A stretch of DNA of 25,289 nucleotides from Oscillospiraceae bacterium (GCA_017483405.1 JAFUWP010000316.1:1-25289); one strand, 5' to 3'. Positions 13,855 through 22,136 are shown, counted from the first letter of the stretch. Notes: generated from the letters alone by a model not told the origin. Numbers and translations: made by a program.

Positions 13855-13890
13855 AAATCAGCCCGTCTTTTGTGACGGGCTGATTTTTAT
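13855..13890. terminator. Bidirectional terminator between convergent genes
   Basis: A perfect 13-bp stem, AAATCAGCCCGTC (13855-13867) and its reverse complement (13874-13886), with a 6-base loop. U-rich runs flank it in both directions, so it can stop the lipoprotein transcript and the convergent DUF975 transcript. Confidence 0.92.
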
Positions 13891-14888
13891 CAGTATTGAT
13901 TGTTGTTATCATCGTTATAAGGATTTTTATCCAGATTGACGCGCGGTGTGCTGGTGGGATTGTTATCCGGCTGATAAGGGCTTTGAGGTTCATAAGGATT
14001 CGGATTCTGATAAGGACTTTGATAAGGATTCTGATAGGGATTCGGATTCTGCGGTTCATAAGGATTTGGACTCTGATAAGGATTTTGCTGTTGATACGGA
14101 TTGAAATTGTTATTCTGCGGATAGCCGCCGCCGAAACCACCGCCAAAACTGTTATTATATCCGGAGAGTTCTTCTTCTGTTGTGATGCCTGTTGCCAGCA
14201 TTTTGGCTCTCATGCAGGCATAGAATTCGGCCATAGTTGCTTCATAATAGGGGATTACAAAGAAGATGCCGACATAACATGCAATTGCGCCAAGAAGATA
14301 CCAGCCGATAAAAGAAATCTGAAGTACGAAACAATTCATTTTTTCGCCGTTCATGGTCTGTCTGGAAATTTCCAGTGCACGTTTCTTGTCAAGATACGGA
14401 TTTTCTCCCAGAAGATACGGCACAAGAAGATATTCATAAGCCTTGATAATCCCTGGGATATAGAACAGCAGTGCCCACAGGAAAATTTCAAGATACCGCT
14501 GGAACATCACCTTGACTGTCGGCATATAGCGTCCGCTCTGAAATGACCAGAACAGATTGCCGAAATCGGAATTGCCGTTCCGCGCCTGATAGAAATATCT
14601 GCATTTACCGGTTTCCAGAATGCTGGTGACAAAGGCGGTTATGGCGATACCCAGTGCCCATGTAATCAGATAAAAGACCCAGAAAGCCGGTTCTGAAATA
14701 TCTTCGGTAATTTCCTGTATACTGGAAAAGCCGAAAGTAGCTCCTATGAATATGGTCGATACAAAGGATGCCGCATAAGATGCCGCACCGGCAATAATCC
14801 CCATGATAATCATCAGGCCGAATGCCGTCCAGTAGTAGGGTTTCATATTATTTTTTGCGTTCTGTTTCAACAGACTGGATGTCCACAT
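13890..14888 (-). CDS. DUF975-family membrane protein with Asn-Pro-Tyr-rich tail
   Basis: 332 aa. The start ATG at 14888 is chosen because AGGAGGTA lies at the right distance; an ATG 18 bases earlier overlaps that SD. The body (about 15-235) has four to six membrane helices and the DUF975 pattern: a loop with CRYFYQARNG, KAYEYLLVPYLL, and LDKKRALEISRQTMNGEK before a long helix, ending PYYEATMAEFYA. DUF975 proteins are multi-pass membrane proteins of unknown role. From about residue 250 the tail is glycine-rich and then carries many NPYQ/NPYEPQ/SPYQ units. This tail should be cytosolic or disordered and may mediate multivalent binding. A strong promoter lies upstream. Confidence 0.87.
   Translation of the reverse strand: MWTSSLLKQNAKNNMKPYYWTAFGLMIIMGIIAGAASYAASFVSTIFIGATFGFSSIQEITEDISEPAFWVFYLITWALGIAITAFVTSILETGKCRYFYQARNGNSDFGNLFWSFQSGRYMPTVKVMFQRYLEIFLWALLFYIPGIIKAYEYLLVPYLLGENPYLDKKRALEISRQTMNGEKMNCFVLQISFIGWYLLGAIACYVGIFFVIPYYEATMAEFYACMRAKMLATGITTEEELSGYNNSFGGGFGGGYPQNNNFNPYQQQNPYQSPNPYEPQNPNPYQNPYQSPYQNPNPYEPQSPYQPDNNPTSTPRVNLDKNPYNDDNNNQY
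13965..14110 (-). repeat. Short tandem NPY(Q/E) coding repeats
   Basis: The DNA has recurring units of about 12-15 bases related to GGATTCTGATAAGG. On the minus strand they encode NPYQ, SPYQ and NPYEPQ in tandem. The array is imperfect and probably length-variable between strains. Confidence 0.75.
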
Positions 14889-14926
14889 GAGAGATACCTC
14901 CTGCATTATGAATTTTTAATATTATT

Positions 14927-14955
14927 ATTGTAAACCATATTTACATTTTTGTCAA
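14927..14955 (-). promoter_or_regulatory. Promoter of the DUF975 gene
   Basis: On the minus strand TTGACA (14950-14955), 17-base spacer, TACAAT (14927-14932). The leader before the ATG at 14888 is about 32 bases. Confidence 0.82.
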
Positions 14956-15077
14956 GAGATTCCGGAGAAATTCGCATAAAATACTAATATTATAGTAATT
15001 TTAAAGCCGAATTTATGCAAAATATATCATGCATCGCCTGTTTTTTTGAGATATTTCTCTGAAATAAAAAAAGTCTA

Positions 15078-15106
15078 TTGACAAAATTCCGAAAATATGT
15101 TATACT
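15078..15106 (+). promoter_or_regulatory. Promoter of the aldolase gene
   Basis: TTGACA (15078-15083), 17-base spacer, TATACT (15101-15106) with extended TGT. The leader of about 64 bases contains a weak hairpin, GTGGAGGA against TTCCCCAC (15123-15151, one mismatch), before the AGGAGG site. Confidence 0.85.
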
Positions 15107-15176
15107 GAAACTGTTAAAAGTTTGTGGAGGATAACTACAGTTTTCCCCACGTAATTCAAATAGGAGGAATTTTATT

Positions 15177-16058
15177 ATGGCATTAGTTTCCGCTAAGGAC
15201 ATGCTGAACAAGGCAAGAGCCGGCAAGTATGCTGTCGGACAGTTCAACATCAACAATCTCGAATGGACAAAGGCAATTCTGCTGACTGCACAGGAACTTC
15301 AGTCTCCCGTAATTCTGGGTGTTTCCGAAGGTGCAGGCAAGTACATGTGCGGCTACAAGACAGTTGTCGGCATGGTGAAGGGCATGATTGAAGAACTGAA
15401 TATTACAGTTCCGGTAGCTCTGCATCTCGACCACGGCTCTTTTGAAGGTGCTAAGGCTTGCATCAATGCAGGATTTTCTTCCATCATGTTTGATGGTTCT
15501 CATCTGCCTTTTGAAGAAAATCTGGCTAAGACAACCGCTCTCAAGAATACCTGCGATGTTCTGGGTCTGTCTCTCGAAGCAGAAGTTGGTTCTATCGGCG
15601 GTGAAGAAGACGGCGTTATCGGCAAGGGCGAATGTGCTGACCCCGAAGAATGCAAGACCATTGCTGACCTCGGTGTAACCATGCTGGCCGCTGGTATCGG
15701 CAACATTCACGGCAAATATCCCGATAACTGGGAAGGTCTGAGCTTTGAAACTCTCGATGCTATCAACAAGAGAGTCAACGAAGGCAGAGAAATTCCTATG
15801 CCTCTGGTACTGCACGGCGGTACAGGCATTCCGGATGACCAGATTAAGAAGGCTATCTCTCTGGGCGTTGCAAAAATCAACGTAAATATAGAATGCCAGT
15901 GGGCTTTCCAAGAAGCTACCAGAAAGTACATCGAAGAAGGCAAAGACCAGCAGGGCAAGGGCTTCGACCCCAGAAAACTGCTCGCTCCTGGTTTCAAGGC
16001 TATCAAGGCAAAAGTCAAGGAAAAGATGGAACTGTTCGGTTCTGTAGGCAAAGCCTAA
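15177..16058 (+). CDS. fba: Class II fructose-1,6-bisphosphate aldolase
   Basis: 293 aa. It reversibly splits fructose 1,6-bisphosphate into dihydroxyacetone phosphate and glyceraldehyde 3-phosphate in glycolysis and gluconeogenesis, using a zinc ion, in the cytosol. Evidence: LHLDHGS with catalytic Asp85 and zinc ligand His86, the AEVGSIGGEEDG signature with Glu136, zinc ligands His178 (GNIHGKYP) and His213 (LHGGTGIP), and the KINVN phosphate/loop segment. Other class II family members (tagatose-bisphosphate aldolases) share these motifs, but length and overall pattern fit glycolytic Fba. AGGAGGAATTTTATT precedes the ATG at 15177. Codon use is the highly biased type expected of an abundant enzyme. 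It is a single-gene unit with its own consensus promoter and a strong terminator. Confidence 0.95.
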   Translation: MALVSAKDMLNKARAGKYAVGQFNINNLEWTKAILLTAQELQSPVILGVSEGAGKYMCGYKTVVGMVKGMIEELNITVPVALHLDHGSFEGAKACINAGFSSIMFDGSHLPFEENLAKTTALKNTCDVLGLSLEAEVGSIGGEEDGVIGKGECADPEECKTIADLGVTMLAAGIGNIHGKYPDNWEGLSFETLDAINKRVNEGREIPMPLVLHGGTGIPDDQIKKAISLGVAKINVNIECQWAFQEATRKYIEEGKDQQGKGFDPRKLLAPGFKAIKAKVKEKMELFGSVGKA

Positions 16059-16084
16059 GTTTTAAATTTGTATATTTTCACAAG

Positions 16085-16122
16085 AATCTCCTGCGGTGTG
16101 GAAAACAGCAGGAGATTTTTTT
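16085..16122 (+). terminator. Intrinsic terminator of the aldolase gene
   Basis: AATCTCCTGC (16085-16094) pairs perfectly with GCAGGAGATT (16108-16117) across a 13-base loop and is followed by a run of T residues. Confidence 0.92.
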
Positions 16123-16150
16123 AATTTTTTTTGAATTATTTTCCCCTCGC

Positions 16151-16179
16151 TTGACAAATGCACTGAAATGTGCTATAGT
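16151..16179 (+). promoter_or_regulatory. Promoter of the Ser/Thr/Glu-rich membrane protein gene
   Basis: TTGACA (16151-16156), 17-base spacer, TATAGT (16174-16179) with extended TGC. The leader is about 47 bases and includes an AAGGGATTAGGT SD region. Confidence 0.82.
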
Positions 16180-16232
16180 TAAGTAAGCCGTAAAGATATA
16201 TAAAAGGCTTTTATTGTAAGAAGGGATTAGGT

Positions 16233-17417
16233 ATGAATCATAATTTACTGAATCAGGATAAAAATACAGCATCGCCGGAAAAAAAGAAAATGATTCTGGC
16301 ACTGGCACTTTCTGCGCTGACAGCCGTCACCGCCGGAATTCTGCTGGCTTATCAGCTGAAACATAACGCGGAAGAATCGCATAAGCTCGAAAATACAGTC
16401 CCCGAAACCAGCGAGGAAACAAGCATTCTGGAAACGGATTTATCCGCGGCCGCATCCGTACAGAAGGAAATTACGGATATGATTTCCGAATCTGTAAGGG
16501 AATCCGTATCCGAACCGGTATTGCTGACGGAATATATCACCGAACCGGAGTTTTCCGTTTCGGAAAGCGTTTCGGAAGTGGTAATTTCTTCCGAAACGGA
16601 AACGCTTGTTTCTGCGGAAACCGTTCAGACTGCGCCCGTACAGGAAACGCAGGCATCTTCTGCCGAAGAATCCTTCGGCGAACCAGATGTGAATACTACC
16701 GCGCTCCCGACTGAACGTATGACAGTCACCTCTGCGGTGATTCCGCCCTCCGAAACCGTAACGGAATCCGTAACAGAAACATCTGTTCCGGCTGAGAAGA
16801 AAATATATCGTTCCGTACTGGAGCATATTTTTAAATATCAGCGGTTTCAGGAAGATGAATTCAGCATCGTGAACGATTCGGATATTTATGAGAATGAATT
16901 CGCTGTTTATGATGTGGATAATGACGGCATCGAAGAACTGATTATCCGCTGGGCGAATACTTCTGTAGCATCCGTTGCCGGTATTGTATATAGTTATGAC
17001 AGTGAAGGGAATGTTTATCGCAAGCTGAAAACAACGCCATATCTGCGTTTTTACAGTAACGGCGTGATTGAAGCGGATTCCGCGCATCATTCCGCGCTGG
17101 CCGGAGATTTCTGGGCTTACAGTCTGTATCAGTATGATGATGCCGAAAAACTCTACAAAGAAGCCGGATGCGTGGATGCATGGGATAAATCCGTTACTGA
17201 TGAGAGTGACTATGCACAGGAAACATTTCCGGATTATGCAGATGTCAGCAATACAGGATTTGTCTATTTTATTTCCTCCGATGAAGAAGGTATATCCGAC
17301 CCGATGGATGTAACGGAATATCAGACATGGCATGATTCCTATATCGGCAACGCTGTTGAAATCAATCTTCCGTTCCGGAAGATGACAGAAACTAATATTG
17401 CACAGGTGGATGGCTAA
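16233..17417 (+). CDS. Membrane-anchored protein with Ser/Thr/Glu-rich stalk and DxDxDG domain
   Basis: 394 aa. A single N-terminal membrane helix (about 19-40) after a short basic cytosolic tail anchors the protein; there is no lipobox or signal cleavage motif. Residues about 48-188 are a low-complexity stalk of repeated SESVSE, TETSV and SAETVQT-like units, probably spanning the cell wall. Residues about 189-394 form a globular extracellular domain with YDVDNDGIEELIIRW, a DxDxDG calcium-type loop as in FG-GAP/VCBS repeats, followed by aromatic and acidic strands. The loop resembles that of the lipoprotein at 11059-11646. It has its own promoter, and the small unknown gene downstream starts at its stop codon, so the pair is probably co-expressed. 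Function unknown; a cell-surface binding role is inferred. Confidence 0.82.
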   Translation: MNHNLLNQDKNTASPEKKKMILALALSALTAVTAGILLAYQLKHNAEESHKLENTVPETSEETSILETDLSAAASVQKEITDMISESVRESVSEPVLLTEYITEPEFSVSESVSEVVISSETETLVSAETVQTAPVQETQASSAEESFGEPDVNTTALPTERMTVTSAVIPPSETVTESVTETSVPAEKKIYRSVLEHIFKYQRFQEDEFSIVNDSDIYENEFAVYDVDNDGIEELIIRWANTSVASVAGIVYSYDSEGNVYRKLKTTPYLRFYSNGVIEADSAHHSALAGDFWAYSLYQYDDAEKLYKEAGCVDAWDKSVTDESDYAQETFPDYADVSNTGFVYFISSDEEGISDPMDVTEYQTWHDSYIGNAVEINLPFRKMTETNIAQVDG

Positions 17418-17934
17418 TCAGATGTATATTTCCCGAAATGAACCGGAATATTTCCACTGGCATGATGCGGAGCTGATGCATGTTTCCGAAAATGAGAATT
17501 CTCTGCACTGGCATGTTGATACACTGAACATCACAAAGGAAAATTCACAGAATCCGGATAAAAAAGACCTTTGTGCCGATAATGTAAAGATTAGTTTTAA
17601 AGATTATAAAATTATCAGTCTGCTGTCTTATGGTTTTGAAAGATGGCAGAATGGTCAACTTATCGAGCGTACAGAGGACAGATATTATTCAGAATCAGAA
17701 ATCCTGAAATTTCTCGAAAAAATGAAACAATCTTCCGGATGGGTCTGCAATCTGCTTGACGGTGACTGCATCAGAGAAGATAATCTTCTGCATCTGGGAT
17801 TTGACCTCGATTTTGAATATCTGGGAGAAAGTTTCTTCCGTTTAGAGCTTATCTGTTCGGAATTTACCGCCGAATGGGAAACCTATTCCGGAACAGCATG
17901 GTATGAACAAGTAAAACAAAAGCCTGAGAACTGA
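17410..17934 (+). CDS. Small protein of unknown function with two HWH motifs
   Basis: 174 aa from the ATG at 17410, which overlaps the previous stop codon; an ATG at 17422 (residue 5) is equally possible because AGGTGG abuts the first. The N-terminus has YFHWHDAEL followed about 20 residues later by LHWHVDTLNI, a beta-hairpin-like pair also seen in small unclassified proteins carrying a WHDA start. The rest is charged and mixed alpha/beta (ISFKDYKIISLLSYGFERW, GWVCNLLDGDCI, LGFDLDFEYLG). There is no signal peptide, so it is predicted to be cytosolic. The stop codon lies within the stem-loop of the terminator that follows. Metal binding by the histidines is conceivable but unproven. I do not recognise a named family. 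Confidence 0.72.
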   Translation: MANQMYISRNEPEYFHWHDAELMHVSENENSLHWHVDTLNITKENSQNPDKKDLCADNVKISFKDYKIISLLSYGFERWQNGQLIERTEDRYYSESEILKFLEKMKQSSGWVCNLLDGDCIREDNLLHLGFDLDFEYLGESFFRLELICSEFTAEWETYSGTAWYEQVKQKPEN

Positions 17935-17950
17935 ACTTCTCAGGCTTTTT
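17918..17950. terminator. Bidirectional terminator between convergent genes
   Basis: A perfect 13-bp stem, AAAAGCCTGAGAA (17918-17930) with its reverse complement (17937-17949) and a 6-base loop containing the upstream stop codon. T-rich runs on both sides let it serve the plus-strand gene and the minus-strand methyltransferase gene. Confidence 0.92.
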
Positions 17951-17954
17951 GATG

Positions 17955-19064
17955 TTACTTGAAATAACAGTATAACTGACAGGAAATCATGCCGTTATAG
18001 AGCTTCCGGCGTTTATCGGCTTTCCGGCCGAAATACTGTTCAAAATCGGTATCTCCGCAGATAATGTATGCCGGAGAGGAAAGAACTTTCCCCATAGTCC
18101 GGTAGATTCTTCTTGCATCGGATAATTCCAGCATCCTTTCCCCGTAAGGCGGATTGCAGACAGTAACAGCATCCGGAATCGGCTGGAAATCGGCAATATC
18201 TCTCTGCTGTACCCGAATATACTTTTCCACGCCGGCTTTTTTGGCATTGGCAAGTGTCAGGGAAATGGCATCGGGGTCAGCATCGAAACCATAGCCGATA
18301 AAATCGACATCATGGGTAATATTATCGAGTGCTTCGGTTCTGGCCTCCTGCCATGCCGTGACCGGAATGCAGTCCCATTGTTCCGAGATGAATCTTCTGT
18401 CGAGTCCTGATGCGATATGACAGGCACGGCGCGCGGCTTCAATCAGGAACGTACCACTTCCGCAGAACGGGTCACAGACGGGCATATTGCTCCGGAGTCT
18501 TGCCAAATCCAGAATACCAGCGGCAAGCGTTTCGCGAATCGGCGCGAGATTGGCATTTCTTCTGTAACCTCTCTTATGCAGGCCTGCGCCGGAAGTATCC
18601 AGATAAACAGAAACCTGATTTTTCAGGATGGTGAACTGCAATTGATGCAGACTTCCGGTTTCGGGCAGGAATTCCGATGTTTTATAGGCTTTCTGAAGTC
18701 GCTTGACAGCGGCTTTTTTCAGAATCTTCTGACAGGCCGGAATGCTCGTCAGTTTCGAGTTGAGCGAATGCCCCTTGACCGGAAAAGCATCCTCTTTCCC
18801 GATGAATCGTTCGAGAGGGGCTTTTGCCATGCCGTCAAATAATTCCTCAAAAGTTTCGGCAGGGTATTCGGCAAGGAGAATCTGAACGCGTTCCGCAACC
18901 GATAAATTCAGATTCGCTCTGGCAAGGGTATTGAAATCGCCTTCCCATGAGACACGGCCGTCCTGTACGGTAATATTTTCTCCGCCGATGCGGGTCACTT
19001 CAAACCGGAGCACTTTCTCCAGTCCGAAATGACACGGGGCAGAAAACTTGATTTTCTGATTCAT
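17955..19064 (-). CDS. THUMP-domain SAM-dependent RNA methyltransferase (RlmL/YpsC-like)
   Basis: 369 aa, cytosolic. The N-terminal part (about 1-165) contains a ferredoxin-like/THUMP RNA-binding module. The C-terminal part is a class I methyltransferase: CDPFCGSGTFLIEAARR (197-213) binds S-adenosylmethionine, and NPPYGER (304-310) is the N6-adenine/N2-guanine type catalytic motif. The family modifies guanosine in 23S rRNA (E. coli RlmL N-terminal half; YpsC in Bacillus). Length fits the stand-alone form rather than the RlmKL fusion. The ATG at 19064 is only five bases after the PBP stop codon and lacks a good SD, so it is probably translated by coupling from the upstream gene. The exact rRNA position modified is not decidable here. 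Confidence 0.9.
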   Translation of the reverse strand: MNQKIKFSAPCHFGLEKVLRFEVTRIGGENITVQDGRVSWEGDFNTLARANLNLSVAERVQILLAEYPAETFEELFDGMAKAPLERFIGKEDAFPVKGHSLNSKLTSIPACQKILKKAAVKRLQKAYKTSEFLPETGSLHQLQFTILKNQVSVYLDTSGAGLHKRGYRRNANLAPIRETLAAGILDLARLRSNMPVCDPFCGSGTFLIEAARRACHIASGLDRRFISEQWDCIPVTAWQEARTEALDNITHDVDFIGYGFDADPDAISLTLANAKKAGVEKYIRVQQRDIADFQPIPDAVTVCNPPYGERMLELSDARRIYRTMGKVLSSPAYIICGDTDFEQYFGRKADKRRKLYNGMISCQLYCYFK

Positions 19065-19069
19065 GCTGA

Positions 19070-21418
19070 TTAATTCTCGCTTTCTGTTTCGGGAACGGTG
19101 AACGGATGACTTGAAATTGTGGTATAATCATCTTCCGTATTGGCATCGTTATAGTTTCTGTTTCTGGATGAGTAATATCTACAGCTTGTGCAGACAGGAG
19201 CGTTTGTGGATTTCCAGTATCCGGTTTCGCCCTTCGGGCAGTAAGTGCCGGCCATGAGTCCGGTATTGGAGCAGATAGGCCCTGACACAACGGTATCACA
19301 TTCCGGATATGTTGCGCCGGAATCAATCGAATTTGCATATTCGCCGATGACGTTATACCACATCTGCGCGGAACTGATGGAAGTATCAAGCTGTTCGCGG
19401 TCTTTGTAGCCAATCCACACACCGGAGACGAAATCTTCCGTCAGGCCGATGAACCATAAGTCATCCCAGTTCTGAGTTGTACCGGTTTTGCCGACAACTT
19501 CCTTATTGCCGAGCTGGGCATCTTTGGCAGTACCGCTGGAAGATACGACATTTTTCATCATTCTGTTCATGACATAGGCAGTTTCCTCATCAACAGCATC
19601 ATGAGGATGACCGTCATTTTCATAGACAAGTTCATGATTTCCCTGTTCGAGACGGCTGACGATGTGAGCCTTATAATATTTACCGCCGTTTCCGTAGGGG
19701 ATATAGGCATTGACCATATTTTTCATTGTAACGCCGTAAGTGAGCGCGCCTACGCTCAGAGGGGAAAGAGCATTGTCGGAATGGCCTTTCGGGTCGAGGT
19801 CAGTTAATTCCAGACCCATATTTTCAGTAGCGAATCTGAATACGGCATCTGTAGTGAGGGAATCGACAAGTCTTGCGGAGATGGTATTCAGAGATTTCAT
19901 CAGGCCGTAATAAACGGGCAGGTCATTATAGGAATAGTTGGAGGAAACGGAATTCGAGCTGTAGTTTTTCGGCCATAACGTGCCGTCAGGCATTTCCAGA
20001 CCGGAGTCTTTGAGCTTAGAACCCCAGTGGAACTGGTCAGTATAGATGCCGTATCCATAGCCGGCAACGGGCTTGATGGTAGACCCTGGCTGACGGGTTT
20101 CCTGTGTAGCATAATTCCATACGATAGAGCCTGTTTTTTCGCCGACTGCGCCGACACAGGCAAGAATTTCGCCTTCATAATTCATAGCGATAAATGCACT
20201 CTGCGGATAGATGACTTCATCACGGTCATCAATAATATCATCGCCGTTGCTGTCCTTGTATCTTGCGGAGTTTCTTGTATTGATGAGATTGCTCAGGCTG
20301 AGATATTTATCTTCGACATATTCCTGCATTTCCTTGTCGATGGTGACATAAATCTGATAACCGCCGGTATTGAGCTTGTTAAGTGCTTCTTCTTTATCGA
20401 GGGCATAGGTATCCATCAGATAATCTCTCACTTCGAGGATGGCCGCATCAACAACCCATGATGTCGCTTTTTTAGTATAATCATAATCTTTTGCTTCCAG
20501 TTCGGGATGCATTTCTTTATATTCCTCTGTATCGGTATAGATGATATGCTCATTCAGAGCCGCCTGATATTCATCATAAGAGATAGCCCCGTGGTCATAC
20601 ATCTGCCAGAGGACATAAGTCTGACGTTCTCTGTTTCTTTTTCGGCCGGTGTTGACCCATTCGCCGGTCTGGTCGTCCTTATAGCCAGCAAACGGATTGA
20701 TGACCTCCGGAGACTGCGGAATCGCCGCCAGAACGCTCGCTTCGGCAACAGTCAAATCCTGTACGTTCTTTCCGAAATATTTGATGGATGCCATTTCGAT
20801 TCCGTTCGCTTCGCCGCCGAAACCGATGTAGTTCAGATAATTGACAATAATTTCCTGTTTGGAGTAGTTCTTTTCGAGCGTCATCGCACGGAAGATTTCG
20901 CGGATTTTACGGGACGGCGAGCGGGTATCCTCACCGGTGACGTTCTTGATTAACTGCTGAGTGATGGTCGAACCGCCGCGCTCAGAATCCCAGAAATGCA
21001 GAACCATGTTCATACATGCCGCGATAGTATTCTTATAGTCTACGCCGTCATGCGTGTAGAAACGCTCATCTTCGGTATAGACAAATGCATCCATAACATG
21101 CTGGGGAATCTTGTCGATAGTCACCGGAATTCTCTGGTTCTGATTTGTCACCTGATAGAGCGTTTCCAGATTGCCGTCTTCATCATAGCCGTAGATGTTT
21201 GTATTATAGCTCAGTTCCATTTCTTCGAGGGTAATGGTCGAGGCTTCGTCCATAAAGTCCAGAACATACACCGCTACAGCACTTGCCACGATAGTTCCTG
21301 TAATCAAACATATCAGAAAAATTGACAGCAGGGTCGTGAGCAAAATCGAAATGAGTTTCTTGACAACACGCCATTTCCGGCTGGGTTTCTTTTTGTTATC
21401 GTGATTTTGCGTTGACAT
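19070..21418 (-). CDS. ponA: Class A penicillin-binding protein (PBP1A type)
   Basis: 782 aa. It polymerises and cross-links peptidoglycan outside the membrane. There is a cytosolic basic tail and one membrane helix (about 22-52). A GT51 glycosyltransferase domain carries EDERFYTHDG (catalytic Glu116), GGSTITQQLIKN (148-159) and RKIREIFRA (170-178). A transpeptidase domain carries STIK (catalytic Ser446, Lys449), SLN (509-511) and KTGTT (644-648). Unusual details are an acidic loop DSNGDDIIDD at 389-398 resembling a calcium-type loop, and a Cys-rich tail with five Cys (707, 716, 727, 743, 746) followed by an Asn/Asp/Glu-rich end. AAAGGATTTCTGATGCT precedes the ATG at 21418. It has a good promoter and is followed directly by the RNA methyltransferase gene. 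Confidence 0.95.
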   Translation of the reverse strand: MSTQNHDNKKKPSRKWRVVKKLISILLTTLLSIFLICLITGTIVASAVAVYVLDFMDEASTITLEEMELSYNTNIYGYDEDGNLETLYQVTNQNQRIPVTIDKIPQHVMDAFVYTEDERFYTHDGVDYKNTIAACMNMVLHFWDSERGGSTITQQLIKNVTGEDTRSPSRKIREIFRAMTLEKNYSKQEIIVNYLNYIGFGGEANGIEMASIKYFGKNVQDLTVAEASVLAAIPQSPEVINPFAGYKDDQTGEWVNTGRKRNRERQTYVLWQMYDHGAISYDEYQAALNEHIIYTDTEEYKEMHPELEAKDYDYTKKATSWVVDAAILEVRDYLMDTYALDKEEALNKLNTGGYQIYVTIDKEMQEYVEDKYLSLSNLINTRNSARYKDSNGDDIIDDRDEVIYPQSAFIAMNYEGEILACVGAVGEKTGSIVWNYATQETRQPGSTIKPVAGYGYGIYTDQFHWGSKLKDSGLEMPDGTLWPKNYSSNSVSSNYSYNDLPVYYGLMKSLNTISARLVDSLTTDAVFRFATENMGLELTDLDPKGHSDNALSPLSVGALTYGVTMKNMVNAYIPYGNGGKYYKAHIVSRLEQGNHELVYENDGHPHDAVDEETAYVMNRMMKNVVSSSGTAKDAQLGNKEVVGKTGTTQNWDDLWFIGLTEDFVSGVWIGYKDREQLDTSISSAQMWYNVIGEYANSIDSGATYPECDTVVSGPICSNTGLMAGTYCPKGETGYWKSTNAPVCTSCRYYSSRNRNYNDANTEDDYTTISSHPFTVPETESEN

Positions 21419-21467
21419 AGCATCAGAAATCCTTTCTTATTATTTTTTTGATAAGTCATGCAGTTTT

Positions 21468-21496
21468 ATTATAGCACAGAATTCCGGATTTGTTAA
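21468..21496 (-). promoter_or_regulatory. Promoter of the PBP gene
   Basis: On the minus strand TTAACA (21491-21496), 17-base spacer, TATAAT (21468-21473) with extended TGC. The leader before 21418 is about 43 bases. Confidence 0.8.
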
Positions 21497-21592
21497 GTCT
21501 TTTTTTGAAAAAAAATGATTTTTCACGAAATTTTCAGGATTGCAGACGGAAACGGAACAGAAATTGCTGTTTTTCACAAAAATGAAACCTGC

Positions 21593-21611
21593 TCCGGAAT
21601 AAATTTCCGGA
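21593..21611. repeat. Small inverted repeat upstream of the BofC-like gene
   Basis: TCCGGAA (21593-21599) and TTCCGGA (21605-21611) with a 5-base spacer, about 50 bases before the ATG at 21660. It has no U-tract; it could be an operator or leader hairpin. I could not assign a clear promoter for this gene. Confidence 0.4.
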
Positions 21612-21659
21612 ACTGCGCCATACTGAAACTGAAATCTATCATACAAAGGAGCGTTTGGA

Positions 21660-21995
21660 ATGGAAAGTGCAAACTGCAAAATCGGGATGCTGTTGGTATC
21701 TATGACGATTTCGGCTGTTCTTCTGGTCGTATCAGCCGGAAATTCGGTCAGACAGCAGAAAGAAATTCGGGTGGAAAAGGCCGCCGCGCTCGCCGAAAAA
21801 GAACCTGTTGGCTTTGTTCTGAAAACTTATGAAGGCAAAGTGGCTCTGTTTCGGGAGAACAGTCAGCGGCCGTATCAGATTCTGGATTTGGAAGTCTATC
21901 TTCTTCCGGATGCCGACAGACAGGCTCTCGAAGAAGGCATTCTGGCAGAGAACGAAGAAGAACTCCGGAAGATTCTGGAAGACTGGGACGGCTGA
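21660..21995 (+). CDS. Small membrane protein with BofC C-terminal-like domain
   Basis: 111 aa; AAAGGAGCGTTTGGA precedes the ATG at 21660. One N-terminal membrane helix (about 9-27) is followed by a short charged linker and a compact domain at about 49-111: GFVLKTYEGKVALFREN, PYQILDLEVYLLPDADRQAL, then EEGILAENEEELRKILEDWD. This pattern matches the BofC C-terminal domain family found in small anchored proteins of Clostridia. BofC in Bacillus inhibits the sporulation protease SpoIVB from the intermembrane space; whether this protein has a related role is not shown, and many such proteins occur outside sporulation operons. It is divergent from the PBP gene and is followed by a strong terminator. 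Confidence 0.8.
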   Translation: MESANCKIGMLLVSMTISAVLLVVSAGNSVRQQKEIRVEKAAALAEKEPVGFVLKTYEGKVALFRENSQRPYQILDLEVYLLPDADRQALEEGILAENEEELRKILEDWDG

Positions 21996-22102
21996 TTCTG
22001 ACGGCCTGAAAACGGCAGAATGAAAAACTTAGAAATAATTTGTACAAAAAAATCCGGATTCCGGCCGGAATTTGGAATCCGCAGAATCCAGAGGAGAATT
22101 TA

Positions 22103-22136
22103 AAAAAACAGCGGAATTCCGCTGTTTTTTGTTTTC
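22103..22136 (+). terminator. Perfect-palindrome intrinsic terminator
   Basis: A 28-base perfect palindrome (22103-22130) centred on GGAATTCC with A-rich and T-rich arms, followed by GTTTTC. It should end the BofC-like transcript, and its symmetry could let it act on the opposite strand as well. Confidence 0.88.

Noticed and set aside
13965..14110. CRISPR-like array
   Set aside because: The repeats are in frame, have no unique spacers and encode NPYQ units of the DUF975 protein.
15107..15176. Riboswitch in the aldolase leader
   Set aside because: Only about 64 bases with one weak mismatched hairpin; no known riboswitch core is visible.
16440..17333. 297-codon minus-strand open frame opposite the stalked membrane protein
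   Set aside because: Arises from the repetitive Ser/Glu codons of the real gene; Arg/Gly/Phe-rich nonsense composition.
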